A program made the position numbers and the translations under genes. From Alistipes sp. (GTDB lineage: Bacteria; Bacteroidota; Bacteroidia; Bacteroidales; Rikenellaceae): DNA of 64,000 bases. The stretch spans positions 1 to 64,000 of the forward strand of contig JAHHQM010000006.1 in the NCBI GenBank assembly GCA_020026395.1, read 5' to 3'. Every line of letters starts with the position of its first letter. Position 1 is the stretch's first letter. The notes under the pieces are model-generated. The model ran no database searches. It saw nothing but the letters and a program-made list of their open reading frames with translations, and was not told where the DNA came from. This document shows positions 35,026-44,180 of the stretch, one piece after another.

Positions 35026-36891
35026 ATGGCAAGAATTCTGAAAATTAGAGATCTGACTCTGCGTGACGGTCAGCAGTCGTCGTTTGCCACACGTATGAAT
35101 CAAAGTCAGGTAGATCGTTGTTTGCCGTTCTATAAGGATGCCAACTTCTATGCAATGGAGGTCTGGGGCGGTGCAGTCCCCGACTCGGTGATGCGCTATC
35201 TGAATGAAAATCCGTGGGATCGTCTCGAAAAAATTCACAAAGCCGTGGGCAATGTCTCGAAACTGACGGCCCTTTCGCGTGGTCGTAACCTGTTCGGATA
35301 TTCTCCCTACAAGGATGAGATCATCGACGGCTTCTGCCGAAATGCCATTGAATCGGGTCTGGGCATCATGCGTATTTTCGATGCGCTGAACGATGTGAAC
35401 AACGTAAAGTCCACCATCAAATATGTGAAACAGTATGGCGGTATCGCCGACTGCGCCGTGTGTTACACGGTTGATCCCAAATACCCCGAAATCGGTTTCT
35501 GGGGTCGCCTGATGGGCAAGAAAAACCCGAACCCCGTCTTTACGGACGAATATTTCCTCGACAAAGCGCGTCAAATGGCCGACCTTGGTGCCGATATGAT
35601 CACCATCAAGGATATGTCGGGTCTGATTCCTCCGCACCGCATCTCGACACTCGTTAAACTCATCAAGAAAAACGTCTCGATTCCCGTCGATTTCCACACA
35701 CACTGTACGCCCGGCTACGGTCTGGCATCGGTCTTGGCGGCCATCGTTGCAGGCGTCGATATCGTGGATACGAACTGCTGGTATTTTGCCGAGGGTACGG
35801 GTGCTCCCGCCATCGAGCTGATCTACGTCTTCTGCAAGAAGATGGGTGTGGAGCTGGATGTCAATATGGAGGCCGTGGCCAAGATCAATGTCGAGTTGCG
35901 CGAGATCCGCAAGGAGCTGAACCGTTCGGTGTTCAACACCGAGAAACCCGAACCGCGTGCCTTCAACCCGCTGACCGACATGAAGTCGCTGCCCGCCGAA
36001 GTGGATGCGTTGTTCGATGCCGCCATTCGTGCCGTACAGAACGACGATGAGGCCGCTACGGTAGAGGCTTGCCGCAAGATCGAGGCTTATTTCGGATTCC
36101 CCGCTCCCAACGAGCTGGTACGCAAGGCCGAAATCCCCGGCGGTATGTACTCCAATATGGTTGCCCAGTTGCAGCAGCTCAAGGCCGAGGCCATCATGCC
36201 GCGTGCCATGGAGCTGATCCCGACGGTGCGTCTGGCCGCAGGTCTGCCGCCGTTGGTTACGCCGACTTCGCAGATCGTGGGCGGACAGGCCGTAAGTTGC
36301 GCCCTGGATGAGAAGGCAGGCCGTCCGATGTACTCGAACAAGAGTTCGCAGTTTGTCGGTCTGGTGAAGGGCGAATATGGTAAGACCCCCGTCGAGGTCG
36401 ATCCAGAATTCCGCTTTAAGATTTGCGGCGTGCGCGAGGAGACCCCCTACGATACGTCGAAGAATCTGCCCCAGCCGAATCCCGTGCTGGAGAATGCTGG
36501 TGGCGTGAAGTTGGCCGAGACCGAGAAAGAGGTCTTGTTGCTCGAGCTTTTCCCGATGGTTGCCAAGAAATACCTGACCGAGAAGAAGGTCGGCGCTTAT
36601 CAGGCTGCACAGGCCGAGAAAGCCGCTGCCGAGCAGGCCGCCATCGAGACTGCAAAACCCAAATTCGATCCCATCACGGGCAATACGGTCAATGCACCGC
36701 TGCCGGGTCGCATCATCGAGATCAAAGTGAAGGTCGGTGATGTGGTTAAGGCCAATGATGAGGTGCTGATTCTGGAGGCCATGAAGATGGAAAATTCCAT
36801 CACGACGGATTATGCAGGTACCGTAAAGCAGATTTTGGTCGCCGAAGATCAGGTCGTGCCGACGGATGCTCCGCTTGTTGAAATCGAATAA
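35026..36891 (+). CDS. Biotin-dependent carboxyltransferase (OadA / pyruvate carboxylase B)
   Basis: A 621-residue protein. The HMGL-like TIM barrel begins with IRDLTLRDGQQSSFATR, and the metal site includes FHTHCTPGYGLA. A PYC/OADA C-terminal region follows, then a flexible Ala/Glu linker and a biotinyl domain with ILEAMKMEN, where Lys587 is the biotin acceptor. It moves a carboxyl group between biotin and pyruvate/oxaloacetate. No beta/gamma (Na+ pump) subunits or biotin carboxylase gene lie nearby, so the sequence alone does not separate oxaloacetate decarboxylase alpha from pyruvate carboxylase subunit B. The start at MARILKIRD is preferred over a non-ATG codon 30 bases upstream. Confidence 0.92.
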   Translation: MARILKIRDLTLRDGQQSSFATRMNQSQVDRCLPFYKDANFYAMEVWGGAVPDSVMRYLNENPWDRLEKIHKAVGNVSKLTALSRGRNLFGYSPYKDEIIDGFCRNAIESGLGIMRIFDALNDVNNVKSTIKYVKQYGGIADCAVCYTVDPKYPEIGFWGRLMGKKNPNPVFTDEYFLDKARQMADLGADMITIKDMSGLIPPHRISTLVKLIKKNVSIPVDFHTHCTPGYGLASVLAAIVAGVDIVDTNCWYFAEGTGAPAIELIYVFCKKMGVELDVNMEAVAKINVELREIRKELNRSVFNTEKPEPRAFNPLTDMKSLPAEVDALFDAAIRAVQNDDEAATVEACRKIEAYFGFPAPNELVRKAEIPGGMYSNMVAQLQQLKAEAIMPRAMELIPTVRLAAGLPPLVTPTSQIVGGQAVSCALDEKAGRPMYSNKSSQFVGLVKGEYGKTPVEVDPEFRFKICGVREETPYDTSKNLPQPNPVLENAGGVKLAETEKEVLLLELFPMVAKKYLTEKKVGAYQAAQAEKAAAEQAAIETAKPKFDPITGNTVNAPLPGRIIEIKVKVGDVVKANDEVLILEAMKMENSITTDYAGTVKQILVAEDQVVPTDAPLVEIE

Positions 36892-36913
36892 AACCGATCA
36901 ATATTTTTGTTGG

Positions 36914-36945
36914 GGACGATCGCCTTCGGGCGGTCGTCCTTTTTT
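36914..36945 (+). terminator. Terminator after the carboxyltransferase gene
   Basis: An 11-bp stem (GGACGATCGCC with GGCGGTCGTCC) and a T6 tail. Confidence 0.88.
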
Positions 36946-37260
36946 GTGTTTGCGAGTGGAAACTTATCGTGCGAATTTGGTTTTATCTGGAAAATATCGG
37001 ATTCGGGGTATTTGATTCATTGTGTATATTTTATAGGAGGCTGTTGGGAAATTTAGGAACACGGTCTGAAAAGTTGGGTTTCCCGAAAAACAGGGTAAAA
37101 TCAGCTCGGAAAAACAGGTCGGAGGATGAAAACTTTAGGGTCGTGAATCGATTGTATTCAAAATATTAGTATATAAATAGGTATTAATAATTAAATAAAT
37201 TAACAATTATAGGCTTCTAATAAAATATTAATAGTTTAACGAAGATTGTGTTAAAAATAT
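36946..37260. other. AT-rich intergenic DNA without a supported gene
   Basis: About 315 bp between the carboxyltransferase terminator and the next promoter. One 66-codon frame on the plus strand (36969-37169) has unremarkable, basic composition and no start context or known motif; it is not accepted as a gene. No repeat or RNA structure stands out. Confidence 0.5.
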
Positions 37261-37291
37261 TTTGAAAAATAAAATGGAAAATATATATTTG
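37261..37291 (+). promoter_or_regulatory. Consensus Bacteroidota promoter of the FN3-like lipoprotein
   Basis: TTTG at 37261-37264 and TATATTTG at 37284-37291 are separated by exactly 19 nt, a textbook -33/-7 pair. Transcription should start near 37297. Confidence 0.75.
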
Positions 37292-37299
37292 TTATAGAT

Positions 37300-37324
37300 C
37301 TCATCCCGAATAGCACGGGATGAG
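37300..37324 (+). promoter_or_regulatory. Stem-loop forming nearly the whole 5' leader
   Basis: A 9-bp perfect stem, CTCATCCCG with CGGGATGAG, loop AATAGCA. It lies between the predicted transcription start and the ATG at 37331, with six bases left before the start codon. It lacks a T-run, so it is not a terminator; it could protect the 5' end of the message or control initiation. Confidence 0.65.
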
Positions 37325-37330
37325 ATTACT

Positions 37331-39175
37331 ATGAACCTTAATCGTTATTTATGGAGCTTGATGTCCCTGATCGTGGCTTTGTCGCTGGGAGTGGGATGTG
37401 ATGACGATGACGCAAATGTGGTGCCCAATCCGATGCCGAGCGTGTCGCTTGTCGATGACGAACAAGCAACCCAAACGTCGTTGCAATTTACGATTGTTCC
37501 CGCGAATGCCGAAAGTTGTTATTATTTTGTACAGGAGGAGCTGATGGAGAATTTCCCGACAACTCCCCAACAAGTTGTCGAACAGGGTGTGAAACTCGCC
37601 GAGGTTAAGGCTCAGAAAATCCAGCTTACAGATTTGAAACCCGGTACCAGTTACAAGGTGACGGCCGCTGCAATCAACGGAGAAGAGCAGGTTATGGCTG
37701 AAGAGGCTCTTGTCATGCAGACGCTCGAGGAGAGCGGCAAACCCGTTTCGGATCTCAATGTGACGATTACAGATGTGCAGGTTACGACCAACTCGATCAG
37801 CTATGTGGTGACTTGCAGCAATGCAGCACTCGGTGCATGGGATTACTACGAGGCTACGCCCGATTTCGTGGATGACATTTTGCCGCATGATGTATTCAGC
37901 AAGGGTCGTAAATTCGAGGGTGTGCAGGAGCCTTACCGGGTAGTTATCGAGGATTTGAAAGACGATACCGAATACTACATCTACGCCGCTGCGGAAGCAC
38001 CCATCGGTTCCGAGCGCAAGATGGCCAAGGAACTCGTGAGAACGAAGAAGCTCGAGGCTCCCGATGAGGGTGTCAAGGAGGTCTTCCGGGGCGGTTCGCT
38101 CGGTGTATTCCACGGAAGAAACTACACCATCGCAACCGAGAACGAGAAGTACTCGTTGCTGTTGGATTTCGATTCGTCGGACGAGTTCTTCTATCTGCCG
38201 TTCATTCCCGAACATCAGTATACCTACGACAAGGGTGCTTACAAAGGAGACTGGCTCATTACCAAGGGTACGAAGATCATAGAGAAGGCTTCGGGGCTGG
38301 AGGTCGAAATCGAGAAGGGATCGTTTGATCTGAAGATGCCGTCGGCATCGAACTACGAGATCGTCGGACAGCTGATCACCAAGGATAACAAGACCTTCGA
38401 ATTCACCTACACCGGCGAGTTGGCTTTCCCGATCGAGGCTTCTTCGATTTTCCGCACGATCCTTGTGAAGGAAGTGGAAGGCAAAGTACACATGACGATG
38501 GATCTGGAGTTCAGCCTTATCGAGTTGGTACTCCCGTCCAAGTTTGCCAACAAAGCAAATTACGTATTGACCGATCCGGGTTCTTACACGGCCAAGGAAC
38601 TGAACCGTCCCTATGTCATTTCGAAGGGTGAGTTGAATTTGGCTTCGGAGGATGGCAATATGTTCAACGTAGGCCTGAATTGCGAAACGACGGAAGGCTT
38701 TAAGATGGTGTGCGCCATCGAGAACATACGTATCGACCAGAACGAGCTGCCCAAACCCGAGGAGGATGAGGATATCTTGTTCGAGCGCGTGACGGCTACG
38801 GCAGTTGATGCGTATTGGGTGACGACCTATCAGTTGGAGATGGTCAATAAGGAGTGGAGTTTCATCTGCGAACTCGCATCGGAAGTGGCTCCGGGTGAAG
38901 TTCCCGTCGGCAAGTATATTTACTCGGTAATGGGCGAGGGTTCTCCTTCGGTGGGCTGTCTGGGTCAGAATTATCTGATCACCAACAACCTGGATTCGAT
39001 GAAGAGCGTAAACGACCTTGACGAGGGTTATGTGGAGATCACGAAGAACGGTGACGGAACCTATTCGGTGATCGTAAACATCAAACGTACGGGCGGTCGC
39101 GTCTTCAAGGGTCACTTCACGGGTGATATTTCCTGCTTCGACGACACCGGTGGCGGTGGCGAAGGTTGGAAATAA
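37331..39175 (+). CDS. Surface lipoprotein with fibronectin-III-like domains
   Basis: A 614-residue lipoprotein with lipobox LGVGC (Cys23) followed by DDDDAN. Such acidic residues after the Cys resemble the export signal that takes Bacteroidota lipoproteins to the cell surface. Two FN3-like modules can be seen at about 35-135 and 140-240 (LKPGTSYKVTAAAINGEE; LKDDTEYYIYAAAEAP). The remaining 370 residues are beta-rich and not recognised. The C-terminal YVEITKNGDGTYSV segment recalls the end of the next gene's product, so the two may share a domain. The function is unknown; a surface binding or structural role is only a guess. Confidence 0.75.
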   Translation: MNLNRYLWSLMSLIVALSLGVGCDDDDANVVPNPMPSVSLVDDEQATQTSLQFTIVPANAESCYYFVQEELMENFPTTPQQVVEQGVKLAEVKAQKIQLTDLKPGTSYKVTAAAINGEEQVMAEEALVMQTLEESGKPVSDLNVTITDVQVTTNSISYVVTCSNAALGAWDYYEATPDFVDDILPHDVFSKGRKFEGVQEPYRVVIEDLKDDTEYYIYAAAEAPIGSERKMAKELVRTKKLEAPDEGVKEVFRGGSLGVFHGRNYTIATENEKYSLLLDFDSSDEFFYLPFIPEHQYTYDKGAYKGDWLITKGTKIIEKASGLEVEIEKGSFDLKMPSASNYEIVGQLITKDNKTFEFTYTGELAFPIEASSIFRTILVKEVEGKVHMTMDLEFSLIELVLPSKFANKANYVLTDPGSYTAKELNRPYVISKGELNLASEDGNMFNVGLNCETTEGFKMVCAIENIRIDQNELPKPEEDEDILFERVTATAVDAYWVTTYQLEMVNKEWSFICELASEVAPGEVPVGKYIYSVMGEGSPSVGCLGQNYLITNNLDSMKSVNDLDEGYVEITKNGDGTYSVIVNIKRTGGRVFKGHFTGDISCFDDTGGGGEGWK

Positions 39176-39225
39176 CCTCAAAACAAAAAACATAAACCTA
39201 CAAACCTTAAAAACTTTGAAATACC

Positions 39226-39864
39226 ATGAAACTCAGAACATTTTTATTTGCTGCATTTGTCTCGATGATGACCGTTTTTGCGGTTGGTTGCAGTGATGAC
39301 GATAATAACAACGTAAAACCCGGAGGTGACAATGGCGAAGATCCCGTACCTCCCGTTACGGAGGATGTGATGGTGATGCAGGACGGATTCCTGGCAGCCG
39401 ACGGATTGGATGAGGCTTCGGGTCGTTACCGTCTGACCATCATGTTGTGCAGCCAGAAGATCGGTAGTCAGACCTTCCCGTACTACGACGTGATGCTTTA
39501 TCTCTATCTGAAAGAGCCGATGACGCCCATCGACGAGCATCGTCAGCAGGTGCCTTTCGGTCGTGTAACTCCGTTCTTTGTGGATGGCCAGATGCTGGGC
39601 GATATGGTTTACTACATCGGAAAGCATAAGATGGACGGAGGCGAAGAGAGCTTCGAGGGTACTGCCTGGGCGTACAACAAGAGCGAAACGGATGCCGAGT
39701 TCTTCGTGGCCAACGACCTCGAAAGAACCGAAATCTATATTGATGACAACGGCGACGGCAGCTATACGGTTCGCGGAACGCTCTATGACAAGGATCTCAA
39801 TAAGGAGATGAAATTTAAGTATGTAGACACCAAACCGGTTTATGTATTGGCAACCGATTATTAG
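39226..39864 (+). CDS. Small putative surface lipoprotein
   Basis: A 212-residue lipoprotein (lipobox FAVGC, Cys22, then SDDDNNN). A disordered Pro/Asp linker follows, then a compact beta-rich domain of about 170 residues. The IYIDDNGDGSYTVRGTLY segment resembles the C-terminal part of the preceding 614-residue lipoprotein. No known family is recognised. The 50-bp gap from the gene before suggests one operon, closed by the terminator at 39907. Confidence 0.7.
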   Translation: MKLRTFLFAAFVSMMTVFAVGCSDDDNNNVKPGGDNGEDPVPPVTEDVMVMQDGFLAADGLDEASGRYRLTIMLCSQKIGSQTFPYYDVMLYLYLKEPMTPIDEHRQQVPFGRVTPFFVDGQMLGDMVYYIGKHKMDGGEESFEGTAWAYNKSETDAEFFVANDLERTEIYIDDNGDGSYTVRGTLYDKDLNKEMKFKYVDTKPVYVLATDY

Positions 39865-39906
39865 CAGACGGGGATTTCTAAAGTAGAATTTGAGTCCTGA
39901 AAAGGG

Positions 39907-39942
39907 AAGAGGGAGTCGGAAAATATCCGATTCCCTCTTTTT
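39907..39942 (+). terminator. Terminator of the two-lipoprotein operon
   Basis: A 13-bp stem (AGAGGGAGTCGGA with TCCGATTCCCTCT) and a T-run, 43 bp after the stop. Confidence 0.88.
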
Positions 39943-40462
39943 ATGCCCCGAAGCGTGCCGGAATGCGGAAAAATCACGACGGGGTTTGTCGGATTCGGAT
40001 GGTCGGGAAAAATTAAGCAGTTTTTATTCGCTTTTTTATGGTGGGAGCGTTATCTTTGTAAATATTTTGCGGGAAAACTTATTTCGTAAAATGATTTTTT
40101 TAGGAGGCAAATTAATCGAATCTGTAAAAATCCCGACAGGCGGCGATACATGCCGTTTGAAGCGGAATTCGGAACCGAGATCGGAGCGCTGATGGGAAAA
40201 ATCAGAAATGAGAATCCTGAAAAATAGGTTGGTTTTTAGAGATTTGTACGCGAAAACGGGCGTAGAATGCATCGTAGAGCCGATTTTGAAGTTTTTTTTA
40301 AGATCGTATAAAGCCGAAGTTTTCTGATCGATAGGTCGGAAACTATGATTTGGTCAAATGTTTAGAAGCGCAGCGGTTGCGAAAAAACTGAAAACGCGTT
40401 TTCGGTGAGCGTGCAAAACTAACGAACAAGATAACCCGATGTTTTAAAATAATAATGACGAC
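39943..40462 (+). promoter_or_regulatory. Promoter and long untranslated leader of the first WecA-like gene
   Basis: TATCTTTG at 40051-40058 is a good -7 box, yet the gene starts at 40463, so the leader would be about 400 nt. No open frame in it is convincing. Near its end is an 18-bp near-perfect palindrome (CTGAAAACGCGTTTTCGG, 40388-40405), which could be an operator or a stem in the RNA. Capsule operons of Bacteroides also have long leaders acted on by UpxY antiterminators, but no such gene is present here. Confidence 0.45.
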
Positions 40463-41587
40463 ATGGAGATTTGTATTATTAATTTGGTGGCAATTCTGCT
40501 CTTGAGCATATTGCTGGCCGGAGTGATGATTCCGCAGGTGTTGCTGATCGCATTTCGTAAGAAACTTTTTGATGAACCCGATGAACGTAAAATTCACAAA
40601 GGCGCCGTTCCCCGTTTGGGCGGACTGGTCTTCACACCGGTGATTTTGTTTACGGTCGTTATTGTTTTAGGCATTAATATCGTGATGGGTACTCCCGTTA
40701 CTTTGTTGGAGATGACCGATGAGGTTACGGTCGAGATGATGTTCGAATTTTGCGGATTGATCCTGCTCTACATTGTCGGACTGGCCGACGATCTGATCGG
40801 CGTGAAATACATGGCAAAATTCATCGTGCAGATCCTTTGCGGTGTGTTGCTGGTGACGGGCGGCCTTTGTGTGGATAACCTGCACGGGTTGCTGGGAATT
40901 TATGAATTGCCGACGTGGCTGTCATATGCCTTCACGATTCTGATCGTGGTATTCTTTACCAATGCCATCAATCTGATTGACGGTGTCGACGGTCTGGCTT
41001 CGGGACTCAGTATTGCCGCGGCCTTGTTCTACGGATTTATTTTTGTGGGCTTGGGTAATTTGATGTATGCCGCTACGGCTGTTGCTACGTTGGGTGTCGT
41101 TATTCCGTTCTATTATTACAACGTATTCGGAAATCCGAATCGGGGACGAAAAATCTTTATGGGCGATACGGGTAGTCTGACACTTGGTTTTATCCTGACC
41201 TTTATGAGTATCAGGGTCCTGAGTAGTATTGAAAGTGAGGAGACTCAATCGCCCAATACGTTTGTGTTGGCTTTTGCGCCGATGCTGATCCCGTGTTTTG
41301 ATGTCGTGCGCGTATTCTTCCGCCGTATTCGTCACCACAAAAGTCCGTTCCTGCCCGACCGTACGCACATCCATCACAAACTGATGGCATTGGGTATGTC
41401 GTCGAAAGTGACGATGGTTGTGATCGTTTGTACGGCAATTGTGGCCACTTTATTGAATGTATGGTTGTCAGTTTGGATAAATATTAATATCTTGGTAGGC
41501 GTAAATCTTATTGTTTGGATTGCGGTCAATATGACGATGAGCTATATCATTGCCAAACGAAAGATCGATTGCGATTTTAACCGATAA
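40463..41587 (+). CDS. WecA/TagO-like undecaprenyl-phosphate sugar-1-phosphate transferase
   Basis: A 374-residue MraY/WecA-superfamily membrane protein with about ten helices. Family motifs are ERKIHKGAVPRLGG, the Asp-rich LADDLIGVKY, NAINLIDGVDGLASG, MGDTGSLTLGF and the His-rich DRTHIHHKLM loop. It transfers a sugar-1-phosphate, usually GlcNAc-1-P, from UDP-sugar to undecaprenyl phosphate and so starts synthesis of a lipid-linked glycan. A close paralogue lies on the other strand at 50718-51845; together they bracket the glycan cluster. Confidence 0.92.
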   Translation: MEICIINLVAILLLSILLAGVMIPQVLLIAFRKKLFDEPDERKIHKGAVPRLGGLVFTPVILFTVVIVLGINIVMGTPVTLLEMTDEVTVEMMFEFCGLILLYIVGLADDLIGVKYMAKFIVQILCGVLLVTGGLCVDNLHGLLGIYELPTWLSYAFTILIVVFFTNAINLIDGVDGLASGLSIAAALFYGFIFVGLGNLMYAATAVATLGVVIPFYYYNVFGNPNRGRKIFMGDTGSLTLGFILTFMSIRVLSSIESEETQSPNTFVLAFAPMLIPCFDVVRVFFRRIRHHKSPFLPDRTHIHHKLMALGMSSKVTMVVIVCTAIVATLLNVWLSVWININILVGVNLIVWIAVNMTMSYIIAKRKIDCDFNR

Positions 41588-42226
41588 TGGGCGAATAAAA
41601 AGAAAACATATTCCAGATGCATTGAAGGAATGTTGATTGAAACGATGGTCATGCGAAAGGGCATAGGCATCGAAAATATATTGACTTCCCCTTTTAGTGG
41701 ATTGAAAGAAATATGTGTGGCCGATTTTATTGAGGAGGGGTACTGTTTTACGGTGCTAATTTTCAGACTGTCGTATTTCAAAGTATCGGATAAGGTCGGG
41801 AAAAGATTATTGGTGGTTTGTTGAGTTATATCGAAGGTCTTCCGATGGATCGTGTTCGAATGGACATACGGATTCCTTGTTATAACGACGCTTGAGGAAA
41901 AAAAGGGTAGGAGGAATTGTCGCTCAATTCGGAGATGGGTATGGTTTAGCCTATTTGTTGAATCGGTTAATTTCAGATGAGCAATTGCAACGCTCATTGT
42001 CTCTTGCTTCGATTGAAATGGCATATACTTATATATAATTTAGACGATTGATTTGGAGATTGGATGCAATCAATCTCGATGGTTAAATTGAACGGAATTT
42101 GTCGTTTGATTGAAGACGGAAAGTGCTGGGAAAACTATTCGATAATGCTTGTACCTTGTCGAAAAGGAATATGACGCGAGAACTGGATTCGGTGTTTGAC
42201 CGATTGTGCGCAAGAAATAAATAGTT
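41588..42226. other. 639-bp gap inside the glycan cluster, no supported gene
   Basis: The stretch is more AT-rich than its neighbours. Short frames occur on both strands (64 codons at 41630, 160 codons on the minus strand), but none shows a known motif or credible composition. Just before the next gene a short frame is open from about 42113 to a TAG near 42223 and ends MTRELDSVFDRLCARNK; it looks like the tail of a lost gene, but the family is not recognised. A decayed gene is the likeliest explanation. Confidence 0.4.
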
Positions 42227-42997
42227 ATGAACGATAAGAATAGGTTTAGAATCAATAATATCCACATTTCGAATACCAATCCGAAGGATGCTTTTGAGCA
42301 GGTCGTTGAGCATGCTGTTTCGGGACACGGTGGTTATATTTGTGTTTCGAATCTGAGAATGGTGCAGTATGCGGGCAAACACCCCGAGTACGCCGAATTG
42401 ATGGAGCATTCGTTGATGAATTTCCCCGACGGTAAACCTTTGACATGGTGTGGCCGTATGTGGGGCTTGAAGAAGGTACACAGAACCTGTGGCCCCGATT
42501 TCTTTGCGGCAACCTTGCGATCCGGCAATCAACAGCTGAAACATTACTTGTTGGGCGATACGGATGAGGTGATTCATAAGATTGTCGAAAAAAATGCGCA
42601 GGAGAATAAATCGCAGATTGTGGGTGCGGAGTCGTTGCCGTTTACCGATGTCGGGAATTTTGATTACAAGGGAATTGCAGAACGTGTAAAGGCATCGGGT
42701 GCCAATGTCGTGTGGACTGCAATGCGTGCACCGAAGCAGGATCAGTTCAATCAGTTGCTGCATCAGGAGTTGCCCAATGTGGTATGTATCGGTGTGGGAC
42801 GTGCTTTCCGTATCTATATCAACGAAATTAAGGACGCCCCGAAGTGGACGAAAGAATTGGGTTTGTCGGGCTTCTTTATTTCGCGTGACGGATTTATTCA
42901 TGATATGATTTGGTATCCGACTTCGTTGTGTCGCCTGATGGTCTTTTTTGCGCGAATTCTCGGACGACGAATGCTGGGTAAGAAATATTATGAGTAA
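42227..42997 (+). CDS. WecB/TagA/CpsF-family glycosyltransferase
   Basis: A 256-residue GT26-type enzyme. It shows the family's N-terminal ICVSNLRMVQYA, FPDGKPLTWCGRMWGL, LLGDTDEV, ANVVWTAMRAPKQDQF and a C-terminal basic amphipathic segment (LMVFFARILGRRMLGKK) suited to membrane contact. Such enzymes add the second sugar, often ManNAc or a uronic acid, to a WecA-made lipid intermediate at the cytoplasmic face. It starts the tightly packed run that extends to 50646. Confidence 0.9.
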   Translation: MNDKNRFRINNIHISNTNPKDAFEQVVEHAVSGHGGYICVSNLRMVQYAGKHPEYAELMEHSLMNFPDGKPLTWCGRMWGLKKVHRTCGPDFFAATLRSGNQQLKHYLLGDTDEVIHKIVEKNAQENKSQIVGAESLPFTDVGNFDYKGIAERVKASGANVVWTAMRAPKQDQFNQLLHQELPNVVCIGVGRAFRIYINEIKDAPKWTKELGLSGFFISRDGFIHDMIWYPTSLCRLMVFFARILGRRMLGKKYYE

Positions 42998-44180
42998 TCG
43001 GTCTGATATGATTAATGTTCTATTATTGGAAGGCCAAAACGGGCAGGCTCCCTCTATGGCGTGGGCATTGCACAAACTGGATGTGAAGGTTTTTGCAATA
43101 ACCGAAGGGCGGATTAATGCCGGTTATGCATCTCGATATATCAATAAAAAGATCGTATGTCCTCATTATGAGGTCTATGGAGATGAATACAAGGCTTTCC
43201 TGTTTGATTTCCTTCGTCGGCAGACGATTCATGCGATTATTCCGCTGGGAGATAAAAGTGCGTATTTTCTGAGTCAGCATAAGCCTGAAATAGAGGCTGA
43301 ATTTCATGCTGCATGCCTTGTGCAGGATGCCCCGCTGTTCAATTTGGCGCGAAATAAGCAGAAATTGATGGCTTTGTGTGAGCAGGAAGGATTTCCTCAC
43401 CCCCGTACCCGGAAAATTGAGAATAACGAGGCTTCCATTCGTGCGGCGGCAGATTATGTCGGATTCCCTGCGGTTTTGAAGCCCGATGTCGGCATGGGTG
43501 CCCGAGGAATTGTGCTGGTGGACAACGTGGAGGAAATCCGTCAAAAGATTTCGATCGCATTGGAGGTCTATAAAACGTGTACCCTGCAACGATTCATTAA
43601 GAACAACGGAATCTACTATAATGTGATGCTGTATCGTGATGAGGATGGTAAGATCCTGAATCACACGATTATGCAGATTATGCGTTATTTCCCGATCAAG
43701 GGCGGTACGAGTTGCTATTGCAAGACGATCGACGATGCCAATCTGGTGAAAATTTGCTCCGATGTTTTGGAGCATCTGAACTGGGTCGGATTTGCCGATT
43801 TTGATATTATCCAGGAGGAGGGGAGCAATGCCATGAAGATCCTTGAGATCAATCCCCGAATTCCCGCATCGATTCATTCGGCGTCTGTTTCGGGGGTTAA
43901 TTTTCCGAAAATGATGGTTGAGGGGGCTTTGCATCTGCCGATCGAAACCTATCAATACCATCCGGGTAAGGAGATCCGATTCTTCGGCCTTGACGTGATG
44001 TGGTTTTTGTTTTCTCCGGATCGATTCCGATTCAAGCCGTCGTGGTTCAAATTCTGGGGAAAGAACGTATTTTACCAGGACGGATCGTGGAGAGATCCCC
44101 TGCCGATGCTGATGGGATGTCTGGAAGGAGTTGCAAAATATATGAATCCGTCGTTTAGAAAAGCTAAATTGAAGAAATAA
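42990..44180 (+). CDS. ATP-grasp enzyme of the glycan cluster
   Basis: A protein of about 396 residues with an N-terminal pre-ATP-grasp Rossmann-like domain (INVLLLEGQNGQAPSMAWAL) and an ATP-grasp fold (FPAVLKPDVGMGARGIV; ADFDIIQEEG; ILEINPRIPASIH, which holds the Mg ligands). Enzymes of this type join a carboxylate to an amine using ATP. In a surface-glycan locus it may attach an amino acid to a sugar or make an activated modification, which is inference. ATG at 42990 overlaps the previous stop by 8 bp; ATG at 43008 (MINVLLLEG) is an equally good start. Confidence 0.85.
   Translation: MSNRSDMINVLLLEGQNGQAPSMAWALHKLDVKVFAITEGRINAGYASRYINKKIVCPHYEVYGDEYKAFLFDFLRRQTIHAIIPLGDKSAYFLSQHKPEIEAEFHAACLVQDAPLFNLARNKQKLMALCEQEGFPHPRTRKIENNEASIRAAADYVGFPAVLKPDVGMGARGIVLVDNVEEIRQKISIALEVYKTCTLQRFIKNNGIYYNVMLYRDEDGKILNHTIMQIMRYFPIKGGTSCYCKTIDDANLVKICSDVLEHLNWVGFADFDIIQEEGSNAMKILEINPRIPASIHSASVSGVNFPKMMVEGALHLPIETYQYHPGKEIRFFGLDVMWFLFSPDRFRFKPSWFKFWGKNVFYQDGSWRDPLPMLMGCLEGVAKYMNPSFRKAKLKK

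Noticed and set aside
36969..37169. A 66-codon basic frame in the AT-rich gap before the FN3-like lipoprotein
   Set aside because: No promoter of its own, no known motif, and composition expected by chance.
40391..40402. The palindrome before the first WecA-like gene as a transcription terminator
   Set aside because: No loop and no T-run follow it, and it lies within the leader of an apparently expressed gene.
41542..42024. A 160-codon minus-strand frame in the gap of the glycan cluster
   Set aside because: It overlaps the end of the WecA-like gene, has no recognisable domain, and its residue content looks random.
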